NCBI RefSeq assembly: GCF_901905185.1
Contig: NZ_CABFMQ020000001.1
Location: forward strand, 62,001-126,000
Length of the DNA: 64,000 nucleotides
Source: Methylocella tundrae
Lineage (GTDB): Bacteria > Pseudomonadota > Alphaproteobacteria > Rhizobiales > Beijerinckiaceae
Reading direction: 5' to 3'
Part shown: one piece after another, positions 9,004 to 17,711 of the stretch
Numbering within the stretch: the stretch's first letter is position 1
Layout of the letters: each line of letters starts with the position of its first letter
The notes under the pieces: generated by a model
What the model was told of the DNA's origin: nothing
What the model saw: only the letters and a program-made list of their open reading frames with translations
Databases searched by the model: none
Translations under genes and position numbers: made by a program

Positions 9004-9918
9004 GCTGCGCACCTGCGCCTGGGAGATCGTGCTGCCGGGAGGCACGCTGCGGGTCAGCCAGACATTGCCGCCGATCGACGAGCCCCGGCCGATGGTGACG
9101 CGGCCGAGAATGGTCGCGCCGGCGTAGACGACGACATCGTCCTCGACGATCGGGTGACGCGCCCCGCCCTTGACGAGCGCGCCATGCTCGTCCGTCGGGA
9201 AGCGCTTCGCGCCCAGCGTCACGGCCTGATAGAGCCGCACATTCTTGCCGATGATGGTCGTTTCTCCGATGACGACGCCGGTGCCGTGGTCGATAAAAAA
9301 GCTCTCGCCGATCTCGGCGCCCGGATGAATGTCGATGCCGGTCGATGAATGCGCGATTTCGGCGATCATCCGCGCCAGCAGCGGCGCGCCGAGCTTGTAC
9401 AGAACATGCGCGAGCCGATGATGCAGGATCGCGGTGACGCCAGGATAGCAGATCAGCACTTCGTCGATGCTGCGCGCAGCGGGATCGCCGTCATAGGCGG
9501 CGCGGATATCGGTGTCGAGCAGCGCGCGGGCTTTCGGCAGCTCTTTTGCGAAAGCGGATACGACGGCGGCCGCGAGGTCGGATGGCGAGTCGATGATCAG
9601 GGCGGCGCCGGACGTGAACTCGAATTCGAGCCGAAGCTGCTCCAGCAATTCCGTCAGATTGACGTCGAGTGTATGGCCGACATAGAAATCGACCCCCTCG
9701 CAAGTGATCCTGCACGTGCCGAGGCGGTTCGGAAACAGCGCGGCGGCGAGGCCTTCCATAATGCGTACCAGTATCTTGCGTGAGGGCAGCTTGGCCGGCC
9801 CCTCGCGCGTTTCGTGATCCTTGATCCGTATGTCGCGCAGCTCCGCGACGATCGCCTCGATGTTCCACGTGGGGCGATCGATCTCGCGAGCGCGCCTTTT
9901 TTTGATTTCCGGGTTCAT
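8974..9918 (-). CDS. cysE: Serine O-acetyltransferase (EpsC/CysE type)
   Basis: Makes O-acetylserine from serine and acetyl-CoA, the carbon acceptor for sulfide in cysteine synthesis. 314 residues, the length of the EpsC-type enzymes with a long amino-terminal helical region. The carboxy half is a left-handed beta-helix of hexapeptide repeats. The catalytic stretch reads STGIDIHPGAEIGESFFIDH, followed by GTGVVIGETTIIG and LYQAVTLGAKRF, all typical of the family. It ends with DFHDGAGI, a flexible tail resembling those that bind cysteine synthase in this family. It works with the cysJI products nearby. Its 3' end serves as the apparent insertion site of the 1.2-kb segment described alongside. 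Confidence 0.93.
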   Translation of the reverse strand: MNPEIKKRRAREIDRPTWNIEAIVAELRDIRIKDHETREGPAKLPSRKILVRIMEGLAAALFPNRLGTCRITCEGVDFYVGHTLDVNLTELLEQLRLEFEFTSGAALIIDSPSDLAAAVVSAFAKELPKARALLDTDIRAAYDGDPAARSIDEVLICYPGVTAILHHRLAHVLYKLGAPLLARMIAEIAHSSTGIDIHPGAEIGESFFIDHGTGVVIGETTIIGKNVRLYQAVTLGAKRFPTDEHGALVKGGARHPIVEDDVVVYAGATILGRVTIGRGSSIGGNVWLTRSVPPGSTISQAQVRSEDFHDGAGI

Positions 9919-10028
9919 CCTGCGACCCTCATTGTACGAAGTCCAACCGAATGCCTTGTTCGCGTTAAGCGCTTTTTAGGGCAGACAGTGAAGCTAGTCG
10001 ATGGAATAAACGTATCGTTCGGCGTCTC

Positions 10029-11282
10029 TCATTCAAGCCGGTCGGCGCGCCGTAACTCCGGAAAGCGCCAGGCCCAGAAGGCGACGACCAGAAGGGCGCC
10101 GACGCCGCCGAAGATCGCCGCCCCGGCGGCGCCGAGAAAGACCGCGGCGACGCTCGACTCGAAATCGCCAAGCTGATTGGAGGCTCCGATAAACACATGA
10201 TTGATGGCGCTGACGCGCCCTCGCATGGCTTCCGGCGTGCCGAGCTGGATCATGGTCTGGCGGATCACCATGCTGATCATGTCGAACCCGCCGAAGGCGA
10301 TCATCGCCGCGACCGAAAGCCATATCGAGGTTGAAAATGCAAACACGATCGTCGCGACGCCATAGGCCGCGACGGACCATAGCATGATGGCGCCGACGCT
10401 CCGCCGCAGCGGATGGCGGGCGAGGATCAATCCGACGATGACGGCGCCCATAGCCGGGCCGCTGCGCAGGAGGCCAAGTCCCGCCGGGCCGACCTGAAGG
10501 ATGTCGCGCGCGAAAATCGGCAAAAGCGCGGTGACGCCGCCAAACAGCACGGCGAAAAGATCGAGTGAAATCGCGCCGAGAAGAAAGCGATTGCCGCGCA
10601 GATAGGAAAACCCCGCCAGCAGGCGCTTGAGGCCCGTCGCCTCGTTCGGGTCGCGCCGCGCCGGCCGCGCTGTAACGCCCGCGATCAACGGCGCTGCGAT
10701 GGCGTTGAGCGTCGCGGCGAGGCAGAACAGGGCGACGCCGTTCCAGGCGAGAAGCAGGCCGCCGACCGCCGGACCGATGATGGTGGCGGCCTGCAGCGAA
10801 GAGGTCGAAAGGGCGACCGCGCGCGGAAAAGCGTCCAGAGAGACGATGTCGGGCAGCAGCGCGGCCAGCGCCGGCTGGGAGAAAGATCGCGCGGAGCCGA
10901 GAGCGAAGACGATGGCGTAGATCGGCCAGACCTTTGGCGAGGCGCTGAAAATAACCGGCAAAAGGGCGATCGAAGCCAGAGCCTGCGCCACGAGGCAGAT
11001 GATGACGACGTGGCGGCGATCGAACCGGTCGGCGGCGTGGCCGGTCGCCAGGATGAAAAGGATCGCCGGGAGGAACTGGGCAAGGCCGACTAGGCCGAGG
11101 CTCAAAGGGTCGTTCGTCAGCGCATAGACATACCAGCCGATGGCGACATTCTGCATCTGCATGGCGAAGGTCATCGCCATGCGGGCGCTGACGAAAAGCC
11201 GCAGATTTTGCCGCCGCAGAATCGGCGCTCCGGCCTGCAAAGGCGCGCTGGCTTGCGGAGTTTCAGCCGAGGCTTGCGTCAT
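10029..11282 (-). CDS. MFS transporter (EntS/MFS_3-like exporter)
   Basis: Twelve-helix major facilitator of 417 residues. Between helices 2 and 3 it has the family motif as GHAADRFDRR, and it begins after a short Ala-rich cytoplasmic lead. The pattern (RLFVSARMAMTFAMQMQNVAIGW in helix 1) resembles the enterobactin-exporter-like MFS_3 group of efflux proteins. The substrate cannot be predicted. It is followed on the same strand, after 110 bp, by serine acetyltransferase, but no functional link is evident. Upstream lies a remnant reading frame that resembles an oxidoreductase start. Confidence 0.85.
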   Translation of the reverse strand: MTQASAETPQASAPLQAGAPILRRQNLRLFVSARMAMTFAMQMQNVAIGWYVYALTNDPLSLGLVGLAQFLPAILFILATGHAADRFDRRHVVIICLVAQALASIALLPVIFSASPKVWPIYAIVFALGSARSFSQPALAALLPDIVSLDAFPRAVALSTSSLQAATIIGPAVGGLLLAWNGVALFCLAATLNAIAAPLIAGVTARPARRDPNEATGLKRLLAGFSYLRGNRFLLGAISLDLFAVLFGGVTALLPIFARDILQVGPAGLGLLRSGPAMGAVIVGLILARHPLRRSVGAIMLWSVAAYGVATIVFAFSTSIWLSVAAMIAFGGFDMISMVIRQTMIQLGTPEAMRGRVSAINHVFIGASNQLGDFESSVAAVFLGAAGAAIFGGVGALLVVAFWAWRFPELRRADRLE

Positions 11283-11681
11283 GTCGTCTCTTTAGGCGGT
11301 GGCGCGTGGCCATACGCGCCGAAGCGGCTTGGCCTTGAATATGGAGAAGCTGCGCCGATTGCTCAACGCAGGCCCCAAAGCGGGTCGAGCAGGCTGAACT
11401 ACGCGGCGCCGCGCCGCTGTCTCCTCACGCCCGCGCTCGCCGAGCGGAGAACCGCTTGAAGCGCGTCCCATCCGCCGGCTGGTCCCTGATAAGGACTGAT
11501 GCCGGCAAGCTCTTTTTTCGACATTCTTGAAACTCCTGCACGGGCTCAGCCCGCGCGGCCAAGTGGCGGCCAAGTGGCGGCGTAGCGGCCATTTTCGGAA
11601 AGTTGCTTCTCTTATGCAAGGAACAGGGGTGCAATGCAGTGTGGTCTTTCGCCGCCGCCATCGTTTTTGCATTCGTCGGGC
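11283..11681. other. Intergenic region upstream of the MFS gene
   Basis: Apart from the oxidoreductase remnant at 11399-11524, no gene is seen. An 11-base unit, GCCAAGTGGCG, occurs twice in tandem near 11560-11581. The region ends at the terminator of the next leftward gene. Confidence 0.4.
11399..11524 (-). pseudogene. Remnant of a YdeP/FdhF-type molybdopterin oxidoreductase, amino end only
   Basis: A 41-codon frame starts at ATG 11524 with an ideal AGGAG ribosome-binding site 8 bases upstream on the minus strand. Its first part, ISPYQGPAGGWDALQAV, closely resembles the amino-terminal signature of YdeP-like formate-dehydrogenase-related proteins (pattern Y-x-G-x-AGGW-x-A). The match ends after about 20 residues, and the frame then stops at TAG 11401-11399. 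No further parts of the enzyme, such as its cysteine motif, were found before the next gene. I read it as the undeleted start of a lost gene. A real short peptide is possible but less likely. Confidence 0.4.
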
Positions 11682-11726
11682 AAAACAAAAAAAAAGCATG
11701 ATCGCGCCAATGCAGCGATCATGCTT
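11682..11726 (-). terminator. Rho-independent terminator after the 531-residue gene
   Basis: Perfect 12-bp stem (11694-11705 pairing with 11715-11726, arm AAGCATGATCGC) with a 9-base loop. On the minus strand it is followed by a run of Ts interrupted once (11682-11695). It lies 40 bp beyond the stop codon of the gene at 11766-13361. This is the clearest single-direction terminator in the window. Confidence 0.85.
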
Positions 11727-11765
11727 GCCGGATTCGAACGGGCCTGCGCCTCCGGCGCCGACCGA

Positions 11766-13361
11766 TCAGTTGCGGGCGCCGGTCGCGGTCCGTCCCCAGT
11801 TCAGGATGTTGTTCGTCGCGCCGGTAATCGAACTGACCGCCGTGTCGACGAGGGCGAGCGGTCCGGTAGCCGCCGGGGAAGGCTTTTGCGGCGGCGGCTC
11901 GGCAGCTGGCGCCGCTTGCGCCAACTGTGGCTCAGGCAAGCTTGCTGGCGCGCTTGTCTCGGCGACCCCGGCGGGGTTCGCAGCCTTGGTTTTGACGCCA
12001 TTGTGGCTCGCGAGAGCCTTTGCGTGAGTTTCGGATTCAACAGCGGCGGTCTTCGGCGCTCCGGCATGGGGCGCCTTCGCGGCGGTCTTTCCGATCACGT
12101 TCGGACGCGGCGGAGGAAGAGCCGCCGTTTTCACCGGGGTTTTCGGCGAGCCATCCTTGGCGAGCGCCGGTTTGCCATGCGCGGGCTTCCCCACCGCAGG
12201 CTGTGCAGGGGAGGACGGAGTTGTCGCAGGCTGGGCGACGGCCTCCTGAGGCTGAGTTTCCTGAGGCGCGGGGGGCGCGTCAATGAGCGCCGCGTCCTTC
12301 TTGATGAGACTGCCGTCCGGCCGCACGGCCGCCGTCTTCACCTTTTTTGCTTCGGGCGCGAGCGGCGCAGGCGGGCTGGCGAGCGCTTGGCCGACAGCGG
12401 CGCCGCCCATGAGGGGAGGCGGAGCCAGAATATCCGGCGTGGCGCTCGCCGGGGCCTGTGGCGGCGCGGCATTGGCGGGATTGACGGCTTCGCTCAGCGA
12501 AATCACGCGGGGCGACGGTTCGTGCGCGGGCGCTGCGCCCGCCGCGTCCTCGGCGCTGGCCGAGGCCTGTTGCTGCGGCGCGGGCGCGGGGCTTGCGGTC
12601 TCCGCACTGGCCGTTGCGTTGGGCTTCGCGGCGGGCGTGGTTTCCTCGCTCTGCGCAACCGGGGTCTTCGAAGCCGCTTGCGAAGCTTCGGAAGCGCCAT
12701 CGTGCCTGAAGCTGAAGCTTGCGCCTATGCCGGCGATGCCGGCGAAGACGACCGCCGCCATGAGATAGAGCGGGCGCCGGGATCTCTTTTCTTCGTCGGC
12801 CAGGGCGGCCTCGCCGGAGACGGCTGCGTCATCGACATAAACAAACCTGTCCAATTCCGCGCCCGCGCTCTCCAAAACAGTTTCGTCCCGGGTCGCGGAC
12901 AGCGCTGCGGGCAGACTTTGCGAAACGCCCGAAAATTCCTCTGCGATGGCGGAAAAATGGCTCTCGACATAATCGTCCGGCGTGTCTTCCTCGTCGCGCA
13001 AGGCGCGCAATTCGACCGCCGCCGCCGCTACGGGTTCCGGCAGTCCGTCGGTCTGCCTCGCCGCGCGCAGCAGCGCCGCCTCGATCTCGGCGAAATCGCC
13101 GCCAATGACCGGCTCTTGCGAGTTGGCGTCGGCCGGCTTGAAAGCAGTCGCGCTTGCGTCTGTTTCGTGCTCCGGCTCGAAGCCGACCGTCTGACGCCCA
13201 TCCTCGGTTTCGGCGGCCTTCTCGTCCGGGGCGCCGATGAGGCGCATGAGTTCGACGATAGCGGCCTCGTCGCTCACATGCGGGCTATCGGGCCGACGCA
13301 TCCGCCGCTCAAACTCGTCCAGATCGATCAATGGCTGCCGTCTTGTAACTGGCTCGCTCAT
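11766..13361 (-). CDS. Ala/Pro-rich single-span membrane protein, function unknown
   Basis: 531 residues, not assignable to a family. The first about 220 residues are acidic and probably cytoplasmic. A single membrane segment (LYLMAAVVFAGIAGIGA) follows at about residue 230. The rest is a long low-complexity periplasmic stretch of Ala, Pro, Lys and Thr. A short ordered tail ends VDTAVSSITGATNNILNWG. Third-position G/C and the terminator just downstream support this strand over the large opposite-strand frame at 11634-13418. The layout recalls envelope-spanning proteins such as SPOR- or TonB-like ones, but no such domain is visible. It stands alone as a one-gene unit. Confidence 0.75.
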   Translation of the reverse strand: MSEPVTRRQPLIDLDEFERRMRRPDSPHVSDEAAIVELMRLIGAPDEKAAETEDGRQTVGFEPEHETDASATAFKPADANSQEPVIGGDFAEIEAALLRAARQTDGLPEPVAAAAVELRALRDEEDTPDDYVESHFSAIAEEFSGVSQSLPAALSATRDETVLESAGAELDRFVYVDDAAVSGEAALADEEKRSRRPLYLMAAVVFAGIAGIGASFSFRHDGASEASQAASKTPVAQSEETTPAAKPNATASAETASPAPAPQQQASASAEDAAGAAPAHEPSPRVISLSEAVNPANAAPPQAPASATPDILAPPPLMGGAAVGQALASPPAPLAPEAKKVKTAAVRPDGSLIKKDAALIDAPPAPQETQPQEAVAQPATTPSSPAQPAVGKPAHGKPALAKDGSPKTPVKTAALPPPRPNVIGKTAAKAPHAGAPKTAAVESETHAKALASHNGVKTKAANPAGVAETSAPASLPEPQLAQAAPAAEPPPQKPSPAATGPLALVDTAVSSITGATNNILNWGRTATGARN

Positions 13362-13703
13362 GTTTCTGACCCCTCACACAGTCCATCTGGCGGAACGCCG
13401 ATCCCAAAGACAGCCTAAGCTGTGCCATAATGGTTAACAGACATTAAGAAAGTGCAATTGTGGCTGATCTTTGCCGCCCGACGCATAAGTTTGAAGTGGC
13501 GCGAGTCCTTGGCCCAAGGAACGAACATCGACGCCACGCGCGAAACTAGATTACGTAGTTAAAATATTGGCGAAGATTTGGATTGATGCGGATTTTTCGT
13601 CTGACATGCTTAATGTCGAGAGAATCTGCGAACGGCCCAGCGTTCTTGCATAAAATGATCATTGAAGCGCGAAGTTCAGGGAGAGCGAGCGGGAGGGAGG
13701 GGC
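13362..13703. other. Divergent intergenic region, promoter zone
   Basis: 342 bp between the divergent membrane-protein gene and the FAD oxidoreductase gene. An AT-rich core at about 13540-13665 probably contains promoters. No palindrome or operator could be assigned, and no gene is seen. Confidence 0.4.
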
Positions 13704-15377
13704 ATGTCGACCTATGAGACGCGTCACGATCAGATGTTTCCGAAACTTCAGGCGGCGGAAATCGACCGGCTCCGGCGCTTCGCCGAACTCCGGCGCTTCG
13801 CGGCGGGCGAGCCATTGTTCAGCGTCGGCCAGCCGACGCCGGGCATGTTCGTTTTGCTCGAGGGCGTCGTCTCCGTCGCCTCGCGCGATGGTCTGGGTCA
13901 CGTCATTCCGATCGAGGAGCTGGGACCTCGGCAGTTTCTCGGCGAAATCGCTCAATTGTCGGGCCGGCCATCGCTCGTCGACGCCGAAGCCAGGAGCGCA
14001 GTCGAGGCGCTTCTGATTTCGAGCGATAATTTGCGCGCGGTCGTGATCGCGGAGGCGGAGCTCGGGGAGAAAATCATGCGGGCGCTGATCCTGCGCCGCG
14101 TCGCCTTGATCGAAAATGGAGCCGGCGGCCCGCTCCTGATCGGCTCGGCCATGAGCCCCGACGTCATCCGGCTGCAAGGTTTTCTGGCGCGCAACGGCTA
14201 TCCGCATCAGCTCTGCGACCCTGCTGAGGACCACGACGCGAAAGAGCTCGTCGATCGCTACGCCCCAGATCCGGCGGACCTGCCTCTGGCGGTCTGTCCA
14301 AACGGGGCCGTGCTCAAGAATCCGGACGAAGTTGATCTCGCGCATTGCCTTGGAATGACGCCGGCGGAGGATCGGAAGCGAACCTACGACGTCGCTGTTG
14401 TCGGCGCCGGTCCCGCGGGTCTCGCGACTGCGGTCTACGCCGCTTCCGAAGGACTATCCGTGATTGTTTTGGATGAGAGAGCTTTCGGCGGCCAGGCGGG
14501 AGCCAGCGCCCGTATCGAAAATTACCTTGGTTTTCCGACCGGCATTTCCGGGCAGGCCTTGGCGGGCAGGGCTTTTGTGCAGGCGCAAAAATTCGGCGCA
14601 GAGATCGCGATCCCCGTGGCGGCGACAAGACTCGATTGCGCCGTCACGCCTCTTGTCCTCGGCGTGGCGGAAGGCCCGGACGTCAAGGCGCGCGCCGTCG
14701 TCGTCGCGTCGGGAGCGCGCTACCGCCGCCCTGACATCGCCAATCTCAAACAGTTTGAAGGCCGCGGCGTGTGGTATTGGGCCTCCCCTATCGAAGCGCG
14801 CATGTGCCGCAACGATGAGGTCGTGCTCGTCGGCGGCGGCAATTCGGCGGGGCAGGCCGCCGTCTTTCTGTCCGGCTTCGCCGCCAAAATATGGATGCTT
14901 GTGCGCCGCGACGGGTTAGCCGCCACCATGTCCCGCTATCTGATCGATCGTATCGGGGCGACGGCGAACATCGAGCTCTTGACGGAGACGGAGATCGTCG
15001 CACTCGAAGGATCGACCGATGGCCGACTCGCCCGTGTCAGATGGCGCCATCTTCGCTCGGGGCTTGAAACGGAAAGGCCTGTCCGCAACATTTTCCTGTT
15101 CATCGGCGCCGACCCGGCGACGCTATGGCTTCGCGATTGTGGCGTCGCTCTCGATGGCAAAGGTTTTGTGCGGACCGGCCCCGAAGTTGCCCCCAGCGAT
15201 GCAAACGACAAGGCCGCTCAGGCGCTGCCTTTGCAATCCAGCGTGCGCGGCGTCTTCGCCGTCGGCGACGTGCGCTCAGGATCAGTCAAGCGCGTTGGCG
15301 GCGCGATCGGCGAGGGCGCCGCGGTCGTCGCTCAATTGCATTTGTTTCTTTCCGGCGCTCAAAGCAGCGTCGCTTGA
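13704..15377 (+). CDS. cNMP-binding-domain / thioredoxin-reductase-like FAD oxidoreductase fusion
   Basis: About 557 residues from ATG 13704, chosen because GGGAGGGAGGGG lies just upstream; a longer frame from 13662 lacks such a site. Residues 1-130 form a cyclic-nucleotide-binding-type beta-barrel (EPLFSVGQPTPGMFVLLEG, GEIAQLSGRPSL). A short Cys-containing thioredoxin-like middle part follows. Next comes a two-dinucleotide-fold reductase with DVAVVGAGPAGLATAVYAAS for FAD, VVLVGGGNSAGQAAVFLSG for NADPH, and FAVGDVRSGSVKR near the end. The redox-active CxxC of true thioredoxin reductase is missing (WASPIEARMCRND stands at that place). Electrons therefore must go to another partner or by another route. 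It is followed after 50 bp by a host-attachment-family gene. The natural acceptor and ligand are unknown. Confidence 0.85.
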   Translation: MSTYETRHDQMFPKLQAAEIDRLRRFAELRRFAAGEPLFSVGQPTPGMFVLLEGVVSVASRDGLGHVIPIEELGPRQFLGEIAQLSGRPSLVDAEARSAVEALLISSDNLRAVVIAEAELGEKIMRALILRRVALIENGAGGPLLIGSAMSPDVIRLQGFLARNGYPHQLCDPAEDHDAKELVDRYAPDPADLPLAVCPNGAVLKNPDEVDLAHCLGMTPAEDRKRTYDVAVVGAGPAGLATAVYAASEGLSVIVLDERAFGGQAGASARIENYLGFPTGISGQALAGRAFVQAQKFGAEIAIPVAATRLDCAVTPLVLGVAEGPDVKARAVVVASGARYRRPDIANLKQFEGRGVWYWASPIEARMCRNDEVVLVGGGNSAGQAAVFLSGFAAKIWMLVRRDGLAATMSRYLIDRIGATANIELLTETEIVALEGSTDGRLARVRWRHLRSGLETERPVRNIFLFIGADPATLWLRDCGVALDGKGFVRTGPEVAPSDANDKAAQALPLQSSVRGVFAVGDVRSGSVKRVGGAIGEGAAVVAQLHLFLSGAQSSVA

Positions 15378-15427
15378 CGCCTCCCCTAAGGCCGCGTTCA
15401 ACGGCCGCAAACATGCGAGAAGCAGCA

Positions 15428-15892
15428 ATGGTAAAACATATCAAATTATGGATCGTGGTCGCCGATGGCGAACATGCGCGCATCATCGCTCCGCGCGAGG
15501 ATGGCGTTCTCGAAACCCATGATCGCATCAATTCGCAGAGCGCCCACCTGCGCTCCAAGGACCTTGGCAGCGACCGGCCCGGCCGGGTTCATGAAAGCGC
15601 GACGACGGCTCACCACAGCGCCGAGCCGCGCACCGATCCGCATGAGGCGGCGAAGGAGCGCTTCGGCAGGAACCTCGGGCACTGGCTGACAGAGCAGTCG
15701 AGACAGGGCGCGTTTGACGAACTCCTGCTCGTCGCGCCGAGCCATATTCTGACCGATCTGCGAGAGGAGCTCGATCGGCCGGCGGCGGAGAAGCTGCGCG
15801 GCGTTCTGGCCAAGGACCTGACAAAAACGCCGGACGACGAGCTGCAGCCCCATCTCAGCGAATGGGTGAGGCCGCCACAGCGCGTGCGATAG
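15428..15892 (+). CDS. Host-attachment-family protein (baeRF-like)
   Basis: 154 residues from ATG 15428; an ATG at 15413 would add five residues. It matches the family annotated as protein required for attachment to host cells, related to the archaeal/eukaryotic release factor fold. It shows the opening WIVVADGEHARII, then LGSDRPGRVHES, a central DPHEAAKERFGRNLG, and the ending LLLVAPSHILTDLREEL with a strand-turn pattern. The biochemical role of the family is unsettled; the name comes from an Agrobacterium phenotype. No signal peptide or membrane segment is seen, so it is likely cytoplasmic. It probably shares a transcript with the FAD oxidoreductase upstream. Confidence 0.8.
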   Translation: MVKHIKLWIVVADGEHARIIAPREDGVLETHDRINSQSAHLRSKDLGSDRPGRVHESATTAHHSAEPRTDPHEAAKERFGRNLGHWLTEQSRQGAFDELLLVAPSHILTDLREELDRPAAEKLRGVLAKDLTKTPDDELQPHLSEWVRPPQRVR

Positions 15893-16259
15893 AGATCCGC
15901 GGAGCCTGCGACCGTACGAGGCTCTCTTTGAATCCTCTGTGACTCGCGCGCCGCCGCCGCAATCAACCCCTTGCGGCAGCGGCGTTAAAGGATCACAGTA
16001 ATCGCCGCTTGCCGCGCTCTCCTCGCGCGGATTGTCTGAGATTCAAAGCCTGCGCGCTGACGCTTGTCCGCGCGGGCAGTCGCGAGCGCTCATGGGCTTG
16101 CGTGGCCGGACAAAGGAGACGATGCGGCGACGGCGCCAAAAATCACCCGGTCTCCATCTTGCATGGGCAATTCGCGGTTTCCTGACGGAGGCCTTTGGCT
16201 CAGCCTGACTGGACCCTGCATTTAATCCGACGTTGGAAACCAACTTGGGGGGATCGCGC
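15893..16259. other. Intergenic region upstream of the ethanolamine genes
   Basis: No gene recognised. A 13-bp stem with one mismatch (15950-15962 with 15971-15983, loop of 8) lies 58 bp after the preceding stop. It may be a weak terminator, although no T run follows. The rest should hold the promoter of the ethanolamine operon. Confidence 0.4.
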
Positions 16260-17690
16260 ATGCTGGAGGAAGAACACGGGCGCCATGTCGGCGTCGTCAC
16301 CCACCACGAGCTGAAGCAAAGCTTGACGACCCTGCAGCTTTGGGCGATCGCCGTCGGCCTCGTCATTTCCGGTGAATATTTCGGGTGGAGCTATGGCTGG
16401 GCGAGCGCCGGCACGCTTGGCTTCACCGTTACGGCGCTGTTCGTCGCCGCGATGTATACGACCTTCATTTTCAGCTTTACGGAGCTGACGACATCCATTC
16501 CGCACGCGGGCGGACCCTTCGCTTACGCCCGCCATGCTTTTGGGCCGGCAGGCGGCTATTTCGCAGGCGCCGCCACGCTGATCGAATTTGTGTTCGCGCC
16601 GCCAGCGATCGCGCTCGCCATCGGCGCTTATCTCAATGTGCAATTTCCCTCGCTCGACCCCAAGGTCGCAGCGGTCGGGGCTTATATCATCTTCATGTCG
16701 CTGAACATCATCGGCGTCGAGATCGCGGCGACATTTGAGCTTGTCGTCACAGTCCTTGCGATCTTCGAACTTCTCGTCTTCATGGGCGTCGTCAGTCCCG
16801 GATTCTCGATGGCGAATTTCGTCAAGGGCGGCTGGTCCGGCGAGGATCATTTCAGCGTCGGTTCGATCGCCGGCATGTTCGCCGCCATTCCCTTCGCCAT
16901 CTGGTTCTTCCTCGCGATCGAGGGCGTCGCCATGGCGGCGGAAGAGGCGAAGGATCCCAAGCGATCCATCCCCATCGCCTACATCACGGGCATTTTGACG
17001 CTTCTTGTGCTGGCGATCGGCGTGATGCTGTTCGCGGGCGCCGCGGGCGACTGGACGAAACTGTCGAACATCAATGATCCACTGCCGCAGGCGATGAAAT
17101 TCATCGTCGGCGAAAAGAGCGGCTGGCTGCACATGCTGGTGGCGCTCGGCCTGTTTGGCCTCGTCGCCTCGTTCCACGGCATCATCATCGGCTACTCGCG
17201 GCAGATTTTTGCGCTGGCGCGCGCCGGCTATCTGCCTCTCGTTCTGGCCAAGGTGCATCCCCGCTTCAAGACGCCGTGGATTGCGATTCTCGCCGGCGGC
17301 GCGATCGGCATCCTCGCGATCTTCAGCGACAATCTCATCGTGATCGGCGGCCAGCCGCTGACCGCGAACATCGTCACAATGTCGGTGTTCGGCGCGATCT
17401 TGATGTACATCATCAGCATGGCCGCCCTGTTCAGGCTGCGTCGATCGGAGCCTAGGATGCAGCGGCCATTCGTCGCGCCGCTCTACCCTTATTTTCCGGC
17501 TTTCGCTCTCTTCGCCGCAGTGATCTGCATGATCGCGATGATCTATTACAACTTTTTGATTTTTGTGATCTTCGTCGTCATGCTGGCGTTGGGCTTCGGC
17601 TATTTCCTGACGACCGAGCGGCGGCGCGAGGCGGCGCCGATTGACGATTTGATCGAGTCGACCGAAGAACTGAAGGCCGAAGGGGTCTGA
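16260..17690 (+). CDS. eat: Ethanolamine permease (APC superfamily)
   Basis: Inner-membrane importer of about 476 residues with twelve hydrophobic segments. Signature stretches include VISGEYFGWSYGW in the first helix, SIPHAGGPFAYARHAFGP, and WFFLAIEGVAMAAEEAKDP; the last is typical of the ethanolamine permease branch. I start at ATG 16260, which has GGGGGG a few bases upstream, in preference to TTG 16233. The gene is followed after 21 bp by both ethanolamine ammonia-lyase subunits, which makes ethanolamine the likely substrate. No microcompartment shell genes are nearby, so this is the simple cytosolic form of the pathway. Confidence 0.93.
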   Translation: MLEEEHGRHVGVVTHHELKQSLTTLQLWAIAVGLVISGEYFGWSYGWASAGTLGFTVTALFVAAMYTTFIFSFTELTTSIPHAGGPFAYARHAFGPAGGYFAGAATLIEFVFAPPAIALAIGAYLNVQFPSLDPKVAAVGAYIIFMSLNIIGVEIAATFELVVTVLAIFELLVFMGVVSPGFSMANFVKGGWSGEDHFSVGSIAGMFAAIPFAIWFFLAIEGVAMAAEEAKDPKRSIPIAYITGILTLLVLAIGVMLFAGAAGDWTKLSNINDPLPQAMKFIVGEKSGWLHMLVALGLFGLVASFHGIIIGYSRQIFALARAGYLPLVLAKVHPRFKTPWIAILAGGAIGILAIFSDNLIVIGGQPLTANIVTMSVFGAILMYIISMAALFRLRRSEPRMQRPFVAPLYPYFPAFALFAAVICMIAMIYYNFLIFVIFVVMLALGFGYFLTTERRREAAPIDDLIESTEELKAEGV

Positions 17691-17711
17691 AGGAAGCATA
17701 GAGGCGAAGCA

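Noticed and set aside
11634..13418. 594-residue reading frame on the + strand
   Set aside because: It is antisense to the Ala/Pro-rich gene, is Arg/Gly-rich without motifs, and runs through the minus-strand terminator hairpin. The long open frame results from high GC content.
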